Assembly (NCBI GenBank): GCA_009760855.2
Contig: WPIO01000009.1
Location: 1,608,501-1,672,500 of the forward strand
Source: Cristatella mucedo
Lineage: Eukaryota > Bryozoa > Phylactolaemata > Cristatellidae
Length of the DNA: 64,000 nt
Reading direction: 5' to 3'
Made by a program: the position numbers and the translations under genes. Under the pieces are notes generated by a model. That model had not been told where the DNA came from. It did not search any database and saw nothing but the letters and a program-made list of their open reading frames with translations. Positions 35,431 through 47,260 of the stretch are shown here, piece by piece. The number at the start of each line of letters is the position of its first letter. Position 1 is the first letter of the stretch.

Positions 35431-35993
35431 TGATAGGGCTCCAGAGCAGCACTCGGCTTTTTATTACTTTCACGCTATGGACAACAAAGGTGCTTAAAAA
35501 TCGCTTTTAAAATCGCTATAAATTTAGAGGTATTAGCAAGCAGCCTAGGTAATTTTCTTTTCAGAAACAAAAGTTGTGCTATTTTCTGCCAATTGTAACT
35601 GCCGTGTGCACATCGATTTTAGTTCTTTTACATCTTCATATTTCTCCCATTTATTGGTTACTATAATCAGCTTAGGTGTGCACTGATCGAGAGAATATCC
35701 CTATTGTTGTCAGAGATATGTGCTCCATGTGTGGTCCATGTCCATCCAGATATGCGGTCCATATGTGGTCACGATGTGTTCAGTTACAGTAGTATAGTTG
35801 ACACCTTTCAAGAAGCGACCAGAAAGAACTTCGGAAGGATTGACCTGGGTGCTAAAATTGACATCTGTCTATGAGGCAGGTGTTCTTAATCTGTACCCGG
35901 ACTTGGCAGCAGCCTAAATTTCACTGATGACATGAGCATACAACTTATGGGCTCTGCACCCTAAATATTGATCTCACTTTTTGCAGGTGTTAC

Positions 35994-36227
35994 ATGAATA
36001 ACCATCAAACGATGCTAAGCAAAGCTGCTGTGCTAGCTGTATTTCTACTCATGATCGGCGACGCGAGTTCTTATGGACACGAGTGCAAAACGTCACAAGA
36101 GTGCCACAAAAAATGCGGCGGGAAGGCTTTTTGTCGACTTTCTCTGAAGCCTACCGGTCGCAGGCTTTGCCATTGTGAGGGACACAACAGCCACCATCGA
36201 ATCTTAATATTGGCTAGATACCGTTGA
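35994..36227 (+). CDS. Secreted six-cysteine CS-alpha-beta-like peptide (D2 copy, whole)
   Basis: This encodes a 77-residue precursor on one exon. The acceptor TTTTTGCAG (AG at 35985-35986) lies 7 bases before the ATG. Residues 1 to about 26 form a signal peptide with the hydrophobic core AAVLAVFLLMI. The mature part holds cysteines at 31, 37, 41, 47, 59 and 61: C-x5-C-x3-C-x5-C-x11-C-x-C. The C-x3-C plus C-x-C pair is the hallmark of CS-alpha-beta peptides (invertebrate defensins, scorpion K+-channel toxins). The third-to-fourth cysteine gap is shorter than in classical members. The basic tail ends RYR. The product is presumably secreted; defence or toxin activity is inference from the fold only. 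The sibling at 58968 is about three-quarters identical, and the mature part changes more than the cysteine frame. Confidence 0.82.
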   Translation: MNNHQTMLSKAAVLAVFLLMIGDASSYGHECKTSQECHKKCGGKAFCRLSLKPTGRRLCHCEGHNSHHRILILARYR

Positions 36228-36481
36228 TGGACGAAATATGTGCTTCCACAAATACACATTCTATTTTGAATGAGTTGTTACGTCGTAAGCTATACCATAT
36301 TTGCACAACTATTCCAGAACTCAAAGAGTGATCTCTTCGTCAAAACGTCCAGTTTTAAATTTAATTAAAACTATTCTCTCTTTCTGCGTGAATTATCTTT
36401 CCTTACTTGAGCCGCTATCAGCTATAAGGAATGACTGCTCTGTCAAAATTTTGCGTATAGTGACTTTTCCTATCACGCAAA

Positions 36482-36713
36482 TGTAATGTAATTTATCTCC
36501 GTCTGTAACTCCACAAAGTCATAAAGACCATGTGGGTCTTACGCCTGAGATTTTTGTATAGCGCACTCACAGCCTAAGCGCCTTTCGGTACGCATTCGGT
36601 AGCCAACAGACTTCGTCTCACGCAACAAAGAAAAAGTGGGAAGTATAGCAGAGTCAGGAGAGCAGTTGAGGTAGTAAGTAGCATAGAAGTAGCAGCTCAG
36701 GACCGCTGAAAAG
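36482..36713 (-). mobile_element. LINE B 3' end, short
   Basis: (TAATG)n then ATCTCCGTCTGTAACTCCAC and about 200 further bases to CAGGACCGCTGAAAAGG. It lies about 255 bases past the stop of the D2 peptide gene and probably separates the coding region from an AATAAA at about 36776. Confidence 0.9.
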
Positions 36714-38010
36714 GAATATTACTTTTATCTGCCGCCTAACCACTTGAATATTTAGCTCTGTATAAGGCTACTTATAAATAAATTAAATATTGAATTTAGT
36801 TGTACAAATTAGCCGAAAGATATACAGGTTTTCCGGTACTTGATCTGAAATAGGTTCTATTTTCAAATGCACCATGGATAAGCCTATAACCTACTAGTCA
36901 GCCACATGCAACAAGAATCAAGTAATTGCTCTTCGAATAAAACGTAAATCCCAGAACTTTTATATAATTAAAACGTAATTTTGAAGAAATTTCGAAAAAT
37001 ATTAGTACACCAGTCGTTACTCAAGATCCGATTATACGAATCATCGTGATGTGCTCTTCGTCGTCTGTTATGGTGCAAACTCAGCAGCTCATCACGTCTG
37101 CATTATACTGTATAGCAGCTAAATCACTCAAATTAAAGCAGAGCTTTAGTAACTTAAATGTCATTTACTTACTTTGAAAACCCTCTGAAGTCTTGTGAAG
37201 TTTAAGTTTTTAATTTTCAATTTTAATTATGAGAGTGCACAGTGGAGCTAACTATGCAAATTAGCGAAGTGTCTTTTATCTTTTGAAGCAAATCCTAGCT
37301 GTAGTACTATAAAATAAGAGAAAGAACTCAATTTAGATTGGACATCGGTAACTTGACCAATTGAATAACTAATTTAATTTATCGTTATGGTAAATGCAGC
37401 TTATTCTTTAAAAAAATCACTGTCTTTCACTGTCTTTCTATCTTTCAAGCAGAGCTGTAATAGAACTCATCGGGTGTCTAATATTTCAATTCTTGAGAGT
37501 GGTACATCTATCTGAATTTTACTCTGTAATTTTCGTGGCTAAAAAATATCATTAGTGATAATTTTCCTGTGACCACTTTTTAATGCTATAGTGAGATATT
37601 GCCTGGTAAGAAACGTCACTGCAGGGTAGTTTTGGAAATTATTCTGTAGCTTGGTCTATTATTTACTCTAGGCTATTTTTAGTGCTTCATTGTCAATAGG
37701 TAGGGTGGATCAATGATATCTCTTTCTTTGGATTATTGTGAACTGCAAATAGACAAACGTTCGTCGTACTTAACCCTGAAAGAAGGGCAGAATATTATAG
37801 GAAACCATACATCGATGTCATCCCCTTCTGCCTCTGATTATCACTAGTAAGCATGCTAAGGTTGCATGTTGCACTGAAAAATAATCACTCTGATACATCG
37901 TAGTATTTAAACGCACACCTTATATTTGATTTTTATTGGCTGCACAACGAATTTGCTCTTTTGTTACATGCTTTGCTGTTGTTTAATCTACACTTTATGA
38001 ACCTTGCATT
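36714..38010 (+). other. D2 downstream region, no gene
   Basis: It aligns with D1 (16400-16690 then 20590-21440). Shared words include TTTTAATTATGAGAGTGC and GAACTCAATTTAGATTGGAC. No coding sequence is seen. Confidence 0.5.
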
Positions 38011-38226
38011 ATGCGTGCTGACACTGTGCATGCTGCCACTAACCACATTTGCATGCTGACCCTGTGCATGTCACCCCTAACCATTTTAATCATTTCGTTT
38101 ATTTTCAAGCATGATTTTACTTACCATTCAATTGCATGTCCCTTAGCAGCAAATGTAAAGCGCCTAGAAATAGATTAAGTTCTCTGAGGGCGCTTTATCA
38201 AGTGCGTTATTATTATTATTATTATT
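38011..38226 (+). mobile_element. LINE A 3' end
   Basis: The sequence begins ATGCGTGCTGACACTGTGCA and continues through GCAAATGTAAAGCGCC, the AGATTAAGTTCTCT hairpin and GGGCGCTTTATCAAGTGCG to (TTA)n. It is clean and little diverged, with only the 3' untranslated part plus the last codons present. D1 lacks it (about 21443). Confidence 0.9.
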
Positions 38227-40245
38227 CATTAAATAAATGGTTTTCCCAGAAATAATGCGTAAATAATAGCAAGCTTGTTGCTCGAAGTCTGTATTCTGAT
38301 GTACTGGATAGATTCTTTGTTATATCCAAGTATCCCCAGCTATTTTGTGGTGGTTTCACTAAGTTAGCTATACTTTTTCCTAACTCTGACTATATGTGAA
38401 AGGAGTAAGAGCACAGTCCCTTGAAACAACTGGTGCCACCAGCTACGATCTCTGCCAGCTGTGTAACATTTCTGTCATTTAATTTCGTTTTTTATCTGAG
38501 ATTCAGAAGTTTAGGTACCAACAAAACCTAGGATTTATCGGTTTACTACCATGATCACTGCAATTAGTGGCAATGGACACATTTTTAAAAAGACAGAAAA
38601 ACCCTTGACGACGATGAACCAATAGGAAAGCACAGGTATTATTATTTATTATTGTTAAATAGAATCGTAAGCAGCGGTTGTGTATGGATCTAGTATGAAG
38701 GAGAAATTTGAAAAAAAACGGGGGAACGGTTTGAAAAACAAGACAAAGAAAAGGGAAGCAGTCAAAAAGATGGCACGGTGACAGGGCATTAAAAATGGGC
38801 AGAGAATAAGATATAGTTAGAGGAGACTTGATGGATAAAGAAACTGAAATGAGCATGAGTGAGAGACAGAGATAAAGAAATAGATCTATTACGTTAAATT
38901 GGATGATTGATGAAGACAACTGGTAAAATGTCATTTGAAGTAGACTTGGGACGAGCGTTCTACGTTAAGAGGTAAATTAGTCCTGCATCTAAAGTCAAGC
39001 TGATATTTTTTCAGTAATATTTATGAAGAAAGCAATCTTTCTATCGTAATTCAAATGCCTTTGGGTGATTTTTTTTCCAATCCTGTGCTGCATAAAATGT
39101 ATTATTACATCATTTTCGATATTCGTTCATGGATCACTACTAAAAATGTAATGCTTTCCACGTCTTGAAAACTTCCTGCAAAAAATTAATAAAAATAGGC
39201 TCCCGACGCATGAAAAAAGCAGTCAAATATAATGTTTGAGGCGCATAATGAAGCAAATAGAAAGTAAAAATAAATTTAGTGATGAATATACTAAATTTAA
39301 GATGCTGCCTAATGGATGTTCCGGCAGCACTCTAGATGAGTAGGGAGGTCGGACTGTCCATGCTAGTGAAGCGAATTGTAATACAGACAGCGGGTCTTGA
39401 AATCGCCTAGGTAGAGGGTACGGGTGCGGGATAGCAGGGCCAATGAAGCTCAAGCAGAGGTTATGCCATGTGGTTTGACGGTAAACCCAACGAGCTACTG
39501 AGTTAGGTATTAGTTGCTTGCGATCAAGTGTTCGTGCAGAAGGTTCTGAATAAAAAGATCTGCAGGCTTGGAACATGATGTCGCTAAGTCATGAACTAGT
39601 TTTGACATCCCACACCTAACTTAGCAGGCAACGATTCATGGGGTGATCCTGGCTGAAAGTTGGCTAACTTTGGAGTGGAAGAAACGCACTTATCTACTAT
39701 CCAGCTAATTTGGGATATTTCGCTAATATTACATACAGGCATCGCTAGGACGATTCTGGGTGATCGGATCTTGATAATGAGGCTTATAATCAGCCGATTC
39801 TGTGATTGTGGCGTTTTACGTTACACTTACTGTTATTCGCAATGGTGCACTTCCAGGATGGTTTGTAGCCGAGGTCTATAAAATGCATGGTTTATGAGAT
39901 GGGTTGGAAGTTTCAGTATAGGATTCGACATCGATATTAAACCTGATTAGAACTCTCGGCTACAGAGCGGTTGGTCTACGTCATTGCCCCTTTTTAAAGC
40001 CTGCAACAGTCCCCTGCTATCACACAGACTTTTCTACATTACTGTCAGCGACTTTTTCGTTAAGGCATAAGTGCTCTTCGAAACTAGCCGTGCCACAAGG
40101 TCCAGGCATAAACAGTATACGTTTAGCATCTGCTAAGAAAAGAGCCGTTAGCAATGCCGTGTTTGCGACATAGTTGTGATCGGACCTGGAAGCCGCTCGC
40201 CACGTTTGTCACTTCTGTCTGAGTTTCATTCTTCTTATTAAGTAC
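38227..40245 (+). other. D2 distal region, no gene
   Basis: 38230-39010 aligns weakly, and 39010-39850 clearly, with D1. A 143-residue minus frame (38503-38934) is rich in L, S and F and is not conserved in D1, so I do not count it. At about 39880-40060 it aligns with D1 29200-29361 (GTCTACGTCATTGCC / GTGTACGCCATGGCC). Confidence 0.5.
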
Positions 40246-40345
40246 CAAGTCAAGATCCTCAATCTAGTTTACATGTCGCTTCACTAGCATCAGAAAGCCT
40301 ACCAATCCGTCCCCCTCGCTCCTCTGATGACCTCTAGCTAAATTG
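40246..40345 (+). mobile_element. LINE C relic, left part
   Basis: It is the D2 partner of 31665-31765 (CAAGTCAAGATCCTCAATCT then CCTCTGATGACC). The relic resumes at about 41437 after LINE A7. Confidence 0.6.
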
Positions 40346-41424
40346 TTTTTTATGTAGTGCCCTCAGAGGACTCAATCTCTGTCTTGGCACTTTACATTTG
40401 CTGCAAAGGAAGTGCGATCGACTGTTTAGTGGTAGCATGTTCAATAAACCACAAGAATAAAATGGTTAGATGTGGCATGCACATTGTCAGCCTGCAACTA
40501 TGGTTAGTGGCAGAATGCACACTGTCAGCAAGCAAAAGCATATAAAGAAGGAATCACGGGGTCCCACTAAATGCTGTCATAAATGGATGCGCTTTTAGTT
40601 TGTTTTTAAATGTGGAAAAGTCAGGAGATGTCATGACGCAGGTCGGTAGCGAGTTCCGGCTATGGGAGCATGCGAGCTAAACGTATGGTTTCCAAAGGAT
40701 TTAAGATTTTTACTAGGTATGGGTAAAAAGTTACATTCAAAAAAGCGAGTGCAATGATGCTTAGCCTGGGGGCAGTAGATCTGACAGGTAGGCTGGAACC
40801 AAAGAATGAAATGACAGAAAAGTGAGTGACAAAACTTTGAAGTCGATGGGCGCCTTGACTGGGAGCCTGTGCAGGTCGGCGAGACGTGGTGTGATGTGGT
40901 AACTGCGAAGCTCACGACTGACAAGCCTAGCTGCTGAGTTGTGCAGCAGCAGTAAGCGCCTAATTGCACAGGCCGGTAGACCAGCATACAGTGACTTTAA
41001 GAAGTCAAGATGAGACCTCACAAATGCAATGACCAATTTAGATGTGGTATTGCTGTAAACAAGCCCAAATGTTAGCAATGCTGTGTAGCTGAAAGTAGCT
41101 TAACTTAACTGTGGAGCTCATCTGGTCTTCTAATGTAAGGTTACTTTGGAACATGACACCTCGATGTCACGAACATTCAACAGGACATATACTGGGAGAG
41201 CCGATTTTGACCGTTAGCCTTCCTAATTCCTGAATTATACTTGGTTTGCCCATAACTAAGTAAGTTGGTTTTATCATCATTAAATTTAAGAAAGTTCGCT
41301 GCAATCCATGTGCGGATGTCATCAATACACACAGCAATGGAGTTAAGATAATTCGACGTGCTGGACGACTGGGAGGAATCAAAGCAAAAGTACAACTTAG
41401 TGTCATCTGCATAGAAGTGAAGCA
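40346..41424 (-). mobile_element. LINE A, 5'-truncated, nested in LINE C
   Basis: It begins with the LINE A 3' end (GTGCCCTCAGAGGACTCAAT) without an obvious repeat tail. It runs to the reverse-transcriptase active-site region, where minus frames read LHFYADDTKLYFCFD (41177-41425). Many frameshifts and stops; an older copy. Confidence 0.85.
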
Positions 41425-41436
41425 ATTGACTTTTCA

Positions 41437-41545
41437 GCTAGCTAGAATGCACCAAAGGTCCGGAACTACTTAGAGGCTGTAAAATGCTTAGGAAGAGATT
41501 GAGTTATTAGAGGACGCCATACAAATATATTAGTATTACGATTTA
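41437..41545 (+). mobile_element. LINE C relic, right part
   Basis: It is the D2 partner of 31865-31975 (GGTC-GGAACTAC, then a decayed 3' end and AT-rich tail). Confidence 0.55.
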
Positions 41546-41852
41546 GGGTCACTCAAAACCTGCAACGGTCTAGCAGCTTGTAAGTCTCAGCTAAATATCC
41601 ATCTATTGTTTTCGTCAGACTTATCAAGACTCTTTTAAATTTGTCTTTTTTTGTGGGCATTGCATGCATAATTTTTTAAGATTCGTTCAGGGTTTCAACC
41701 AAGAGGTCCTACTGGTAACTAGAGGCTATTATTCTCTCCATATTTGCTTTAACATGTTGGCCTAATCATAAATCTTCTGCATTTGCATGGTTGATAGCAT
41801 GCATGTCACTAGACTCGATTTGTTGGCTCCCTTACAAGGCGCTGTAAAGCAC

Positions 41853-42869
41853 GCGGTTACGGACGTTTGCCCCCGCGGACAGTCCTCCTGGGGTACGACA
41901 TTCCTCACCGGGGTAGGGTATTTCCTCTCCTCTCGTGTGGAAATGTCACTATATAAACTGTCTTGTTTACATATCTTGTACAAAATAGTATATAGTATAT
42001 AATATACAAAATAATCCTACATTATAGTAATTCGAAATGCGGTTGCTGCGGCCCTGCTTTTCGGATGACCCCCAAGTGCAAGGTCAAAGTTCTGTCTCGA
42101 GCGGCCAGCAGCAGACGCTCTCGGCAACAGCCGCCAGCGGATCCTCGGCAATATCCTCGTAGCAGTATCCTTGGCCTCTGCCGCCGACGCCGCCGCCCCA
42201 CCCGACATCGGCACCGCTGGCTAGCGCCCGTCCAAACCTCACCGCCGCCACCACCACAGTCGTTGTTGCGCTGGGCGTGGTGCGTCGACCGCCGCCGCCG
42301 CTGCGCCGTCCGTACAGTGGGTGCTCGTGGGCCGCGATGGCGGGCGAAAAAAACGAAGCCCCCTAAAGCGAGTGGTTGCGTTGTCGACGACGGCTGTTTT
42401 ATATCATTTACAGGCAACGTAAGCGAGCGAGCGTACGTACTGGTAGCAGCCGTCGTGCGTGCTGCTCCGGAGCGCGCGGCGTTACAACAAAAGAGAGTGG
42501 ATAGGGAGTTTACTGGCCGACGCAAGGCTGAAAAATGAATTACGCGGCGAGAAACGCTTCACGTGCCGGCAAGGAGCACGCCCGTTGGTCGGACTGAATT
42601 CCCGCTGGGAGTGGAACCACGTGACGGCGACGACACGCCCACAGCTTCCGTCGGTCGGGCCGTCAAGTCACGGCTTATACTGAGTTGATTTTATTTCAAT
42701 AGAGCGTGAACTTTATTTTATCATGTATATATATATATATATATTTCTGTATTCTTAGTTAGTCATTCATCAGCATAGGTCCTACGGGGAGGGAATGTCC
42801 TCGTCTCCACCAGGGGGAAATGTCAGGGGGGGGGGAGAAACGTCTGTGGGGGATAATGTCCTACAACCG
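41853..42869. mobile_element. Non-autonomous TIR DNA transposon, about 1.0 kb
   Basis: Both ends carry an inverted terminal sequence. On the left it is CGGTTACGGACGTTTGCCCC. On the right, inverted, it is CGGTTGTAGGACATTATCCC. The flanks repeat TAAAGCAC (41845-41852 and 42870-42877; up to 9 bases with the preceding G). D2 has the single uninterrupted site GTAAAGCACCC at about 32290, which proves insertion. Copies of a GACRTTNCCCCC motif recur near both ends (about 41862 and 41897; 42792-42860 on the other strand). The middle (42060-42670) is strongly CpG-rich and has no transposase; overlapping frames on both strands reflect composition. A 7-9 base duplication is compatible with hAT, Mutator, P or Merlin groups; I cannot choose. 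Confidence 0.85.
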
Positions 42870-43117
42870 TAAAGCACCCAGAATGTGAATCATTCTCTTA
42901 GCTGGTCTACAAGTCGTCTTAGCGTTTTATTGTTATCATTGATACATTCTTTGACGGAAAAATATCAGCAGTGTTTGCACATAAAAAGGACCTCGACCAA
43001 ATAATTTACTTTCACGTCGACGGTTTGCAGGTATATCATAGCAGAGGTTTTAGCCTGCAGCATAAATTATCTAGCATCCGGATTGACAGAGCAGTCTAGA
43101 TATTGGATGCACGAGAT

Positions 43118-43173
43118 TATATTAATAATATAATAACACTAATACACTGGCACAGAACCCATAGAGAACTGAA

Positions 43174-43217
<44 letters not shown>

Positions 43218-43948
43218 GGCGCTTTAGATAAGCTGTATATAAAGCATCACCAAATTTGGGTCGCAACATCCGCCAGCAGCAGGCACAGCGTAAGCATGTA
43301 CATCCACACGAAATACAATTCACAAAGACCCATCAAATGCTGTGATAAAAAAAGGTGCGCGATAAGCTTCTTTTTAAATGCCGCCGTGTCATGAGACATA
43401 GTGACTTGAGTTGGTAGTGAGTTATTTGCTTTGGTAACATACAAACTAAAAGCACAGTATCCAACTGTTTTGAGGTTCGTATGAGGTATAGCTATCAATT
43501 TGAGTTAGAACAGCGGGTTGTACGATTCTTTGCCTATTGGGGGAGTAGTTCTGAAAGGTAGGCTGGAGCCATTGAATGAAGGGACCAAAAATTCAGTAAC
43601 AGAACCTTCAAGTCAATGTGCTGCTTGACTGGGAGCCGTGCAGGTCGGCAACAAGTGGTGAGGTGTGTCAATTACGATGCTAACGACAGATGAGAATACC
43701 TGCAGAGTGTTGTACCAACTGCGCCTGATAGCGCAGGCCAGTAGACCAGCAAGCAGTGAATTACAGAAGTCAAGATGAAATTTCATAAATGCATGGACCA
43801 AGTTAGATGTGGCATCCGTGTCTAAAGAAGCCCAAATTTCACCAGTGTTATGCAGTTAAAAGTAAGCAGATTGACTGTGGAGCTGATGCGGTCGTCTAAT
43901 GAAAGATCATTTTGGAATAGGACATCTAGATTACGTGCAGATCCAAAA
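43118..43948 (-). mobile_element. LINE A, 5'-truncated
   Basis: It has an AT-rich tail, then the LINE A 3' end interrupted by an expanded CT tract, then the C-terminal coding part (minus frame 43247-43498, TNLKTVGYCAFSLYVTKAN) up to the ASISPVESARN region. An old copy with multiple breaks. Confidence 0.8.
43176..43215. repeat. (CT)n microsatellite inside the LINE A 3' end
   Basis: Elsewhere LINE A reads AATCTCTTTCTAGGCGC at this point. Here the TCTCTTTCT word has expanded to about 40 bases of CT before CCAGGCGC. Confidence 0.95.
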
Positions 43949-44339
43949 AGAGTTATCTCGTATTCAGGTAAAGAAATCCCATATTCCACTGTGGTTGGAT
44001 CAGCTCAAAGAAAGAGTGTGATAATAATACGATGAGGCAATCAAGGAAGCAAACAAAAAGAGATTCACTCTGGTATATTGCCTCCCCGTATGGATTGGCA
44101 CTATTCAGCACATCACATAACCGATTAAGCTATGAAATAGACTGAGTTTTGAAACCTCGCTGCTTTTCGGGGATCTAAGCAGTGGTGGTAAAAATAACAG
44201 TTTTCTTAAGAGACTGTATCTAAGCTGCCAAAACCTGGGCGGCATGGCCTGCCCGAAGCAGTGCAAAATTGATTGCCCACTTAGTACTAACAATTTATGA
44301 CCTGCCATCCTTGACACATTTAACTCCAGCCGCCTGACG

Positions 44340-44575
44340 GAGCTCGAGGCCGGCTGCAGGCGAATACCAAGTGTGGAACAAGCTTGAGCCAGCCAATCCG
44401 GAACTGGTAATGGAGATAAATGAAGTCGGGCCTTGATGGAAGTTCATCCAAGCATGTAGTGAGTAGCTGTTGGACGAAACCATAGAGTTCTACATGCCTA
44501 TTTAAGGTTGCTTCTCCACTAGGTATGCTGTTCAATTGTTGCTTGCAAGCCTGAGGACAATCTCCATAGGAAGCA
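44340..44575 (+). promoter_or_regulatory. Promoter and non-coding exon 1 of the D3 peptide gene
   Basis: It follows the same order as D2: AGTGTGGAACAAGCTTGAGC, GATGGAAGTTCATC, TAGCTGTTGGACGAAAC (CCAAT box weakened), CCTATTTAAGGTTG (TATA-like), and donor GAAGCA/GTGAAC with GT at 44576. The coding exon behind it is broken, so this promoter now serves no intact peptide. Confidence 0.55.
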
Positions 44576-44694
44576 GTGAACCAAAGGGATCGTCACTTGC
44601 CTAAATCAGGCATACTTCTCCAATAATCTCTTTCGCAAAAAACCAAGCCTTCTTCCAGTAATATCTTTGGTGTTGCCGAACATTGTCTGCTGCA

Positions 44695-44845
44695 AGCCGT
44701 GATGGCTCACTAGGAAAGGTGGTTTCTCGGGTTCGAATCTTGATGTGGGCGATCCTTAACCTCAGCTGAAAACGATGGTGATGGCCATAAAGGTGTCGCT
44801 ATACAAAAAAGGCTGTTCAATCAGCAATTTATTTATTTACTTTAG
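44695..44845 (+). mobile_element. SINE1, tRNA-derived
   Basis: The head is AGCCGTGATGGCTCACTAGG with a B box CGGGTTCGAATCT, the body ends GGCCATAAAGGTGTCGCT, and the tail is AGGCTGTTCAATCAGC plus (ATTT)n. It lies in the intron of the D3 gene. The D1 and D2 introns run through the corresponding site without it. Confidence 0.87.
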
Positions 44846-45452
44846 ATTTGTAAAGTACTGAGGAAATGTTCAATGTTAAATTATTAACTTGCCTTTAGCA
44901 AAGATCGTCAGTTAAAAAGCTGTCTGCTAAACTCCTCCATGTTTTCTTAAATTAAAGCGAAAATCCAATTCATGTCTGTGCATGTTCACTTGCCCAGCCT
45001 GCCATGCGATTTCATTTGACCGCTGCCCTTTATTATTAATTATCTTTTACTGATAATAGTGACGAAATGTGTCGAATCCGGACTTCGGGCACTAGTTTCG
45101 ATGTGCAAGGTAAATGTGTAAGGTTAACAGACCATGAGAGCCAGATAATGAGATGCTGAGTAGTGAACAAGAGCCCGATCAAAATGCCTTCCATTCCAAA
45201 ACCCTGAGCTGCCCTCTGTGAAGTATGAACTAAGAAACTGCACCCCAAGACGAGAGGACTCCCTAAATACTCCAAAAGCTTATAGCAATTGTTTCCTTTA
45301 AACTTGATTTCGGCTTGAAAAAAGACTAGGAAATTCGATACGGTTCTAAAGGAATACAGTTGGCAGACGGTGACTATAAGTGCTGTAACAGTCTTGCCCG
45401 CAGCTTAATCAGTGTAGGGAATGACTTGGCGAGCTGAGCTACTGCTCCCATA

Positions 45453-46252
45453 GTAATAATAATAATAGCACAATTGGTATAGCCCCCTCAGAGAACTAAA
45501 TCTCTTTCTAGGCTCTTTATATTTGCTGCAAGGGAAACACGATCGAATGGTTAGTGGTAGCATGCTCGAGAAACAACAAGAACAACGTGGTTAGGGGTGA
45601 CTTGTACAGGGTCAGCATGCAAGTATGGTTAGTGGAACCAGGCAACAGTGTCCGCACCCATAAACACATAAAAGATGGATCACAGGGACCCAATAAATGC
45701 TGCGACAAATAGGTGCGTTTTTAATTACCTTTTAAATGTGGTCAAGTCAGAGGATGTTGGGATGGAAGTCGGGAGTGATTTTCAGGCTTCGGGAGTAAAC
45801 TGGCTAAAAGCACGGTCTCCAAAGGATTTGTGGTGTTTACGATGTCTAGGTAAGCTGTTTGATTACGAAAAGCGGGTGGTATGGTGCTTAACCTGTTGGG
45901 GCATTAGTTATGATAGGTATGCTGGAGCCAAAGAATAAAGGATCCTAAAAGTGAGAGAAAAAACCTTAAAGTCGATGTGTTGCCTGACTTTTGGCCAGTG
46001 CAGGATGGCGAGAAGTGCCGTGATGTAGCAACTGTGACGCTCACGACAGACAAGCCTAGGCTGGAGAGTTTTGCACCTACTGCAAGCGCCTGATTGCACA
46101 TGCCTGTAGACCAGCAAGCAGTAAGTTACAGAAGTCAATACTGGATGTCACAAAAGCATGAACCAACGTAGATGCGGTATCCTTGTCTAAACATGCCCGC
46201 ATTTTAGCAATGTTATGTAGCTGAAAGAAGGCAGACTTGACCGTGGGGCTGA
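45453..46252 (-). mobile_element. LINE A, 5'-truncated, in the D3 intron
   Basis: It has a (TAA)n tail, the LINE A 3' end and the C-terminal half. Minus frames include STLVHAFVTSSIDFCNLLLA (46077-46292) and further decayed parts. It stops near the FQSDLSLDDHISS region. Confidence 0.87.
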
Positions 46253-46439
46253 TAGGATCTACTTGCCCGATTGTGTCCCAGCCGCGGCCCATAGTGGTTA
46301 ATTCTTATCCAGCAGACCATTTTTCTGTGGAGTCCCGCAAGTGTCCTTTCTCTTCTCATCAATGCTCTTCATATACGCTGAAGCTTTAAGATAGTAAAAG
46401 TAATATTCGGGCCCGCGGTATCGGCTATCACGAATATGG

Positions 46440-47260
46440 GGACGATAGTGAGCTGTATTCGTCGTATAAGCCATCAGAATCTGCTGCGGCAACTGACAAA
46501 AGGAACTGCAGTCATTCGAGTTTGGAGTTTGGCCAATTTCCTAAGAGTAAGACAGTTGAGCAAATTAATACTTTTTGGATATCCCAGGCCTGTGGCTGGA
46601 CTACAAGACTTTACTCGTCTAAGACAGTGTCGTGTGTCTCCTACCATTTTCTTGCAATTTAGGGGTCGCCTCAGAAAAACGTCTACATTTTATGTAGTTG
46701 TATTAGGCCTCGGCAAGCTAACCATCACTTCAGATCCCTGTCGATAATTAGGGCCTGTTTTCACGTGGCTTGCTAAGAAAGGGACTAACTCGATGGTTTT
46801 TTTTGGCTAGAATATTGCAAATAGATTTTAGCAGGTCTACCACAAAAAAAGCTACTAGACCACTTCATCGATTAATGGAAACGGCTGCAAAGCTAGTCAG
46901 CAAAATTGTAGAGGTTTAGCCGTGTGTCTCTATTACTAGCTCAAATGCTGCATTAGTTTCAGTTTTCTCGTGCCATCAGATCCTTTGTAAACAATAATTT
47001 AAATGTTTCCTTCCTCTGCTTACATACCGTCGGCAACCGAAGCTATTAGTTTGCAGATGCTAGATTGTGGAACTCACTTAAACAATGTTCACTCAGCTAT
47101 TCTTCTCTCTTTCTCTTTTTTGAGTGAGATGAAACCTGTCGGAAATCGCATACTTACAAAAAGGCTCAGGCTTGGGGTAAGCTACAGAAAACTCAAGCAC
47201 AACTCCCATACTCTTCATGGTTTTTTGGAGTTACCGGCGGAAATGCATTATATAATATTC
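46440..47260 (+). mobile_element. Old LINE B copy in the D3 intron
   Basis: The plus frame 46436-46747 contains LILFGYPRPVAGLQDF, matching LLLIGHPKRVAGLKGF of LINE B1. Further on, the decayed stretch at about 46770-46910 matches GLSKKAIRPVQRTLNMAARF, and at 47020-47180 it matches the C-terminal LKTVGDRSF..LWNSL part. It is strongly diverged, without a clear tail. Confidence 0.65.

Larger units (their letters stand above)
32040..41580 (+). repeat. Duplicon D2 (about 9.5 kb)
   Basis: This is the second unit of the array and the one with a whole peptide gene. It aligns with D1 throughout: upstream 32100-32900, promoter 32875-33069, intron, exon 35987, 3' region 37140-38000, distal part 39010-40345. 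Where D1 carries SINE1, LINE B1 and LINE A4, D2 shows the uninterrupted sites. Its own insertions are LINE A5, A6, A7 and LINE B5. Confidence 0.8.

Noticed and set aside
38503-38934. 143-residue minus frame rich in L, S and F
   Set aside because: It is not open in the matching D1 sequence, has no motif, and its composition is low complexity.
42022-42538. 157-residue plus frame and 167-residue minus frame in the TIR transposon
   Set aside because: The two overlap almost completely on opposite strands in CpG-rich DNA, show no transposase motif, and arginine/alanine-rich content follows from base composition.
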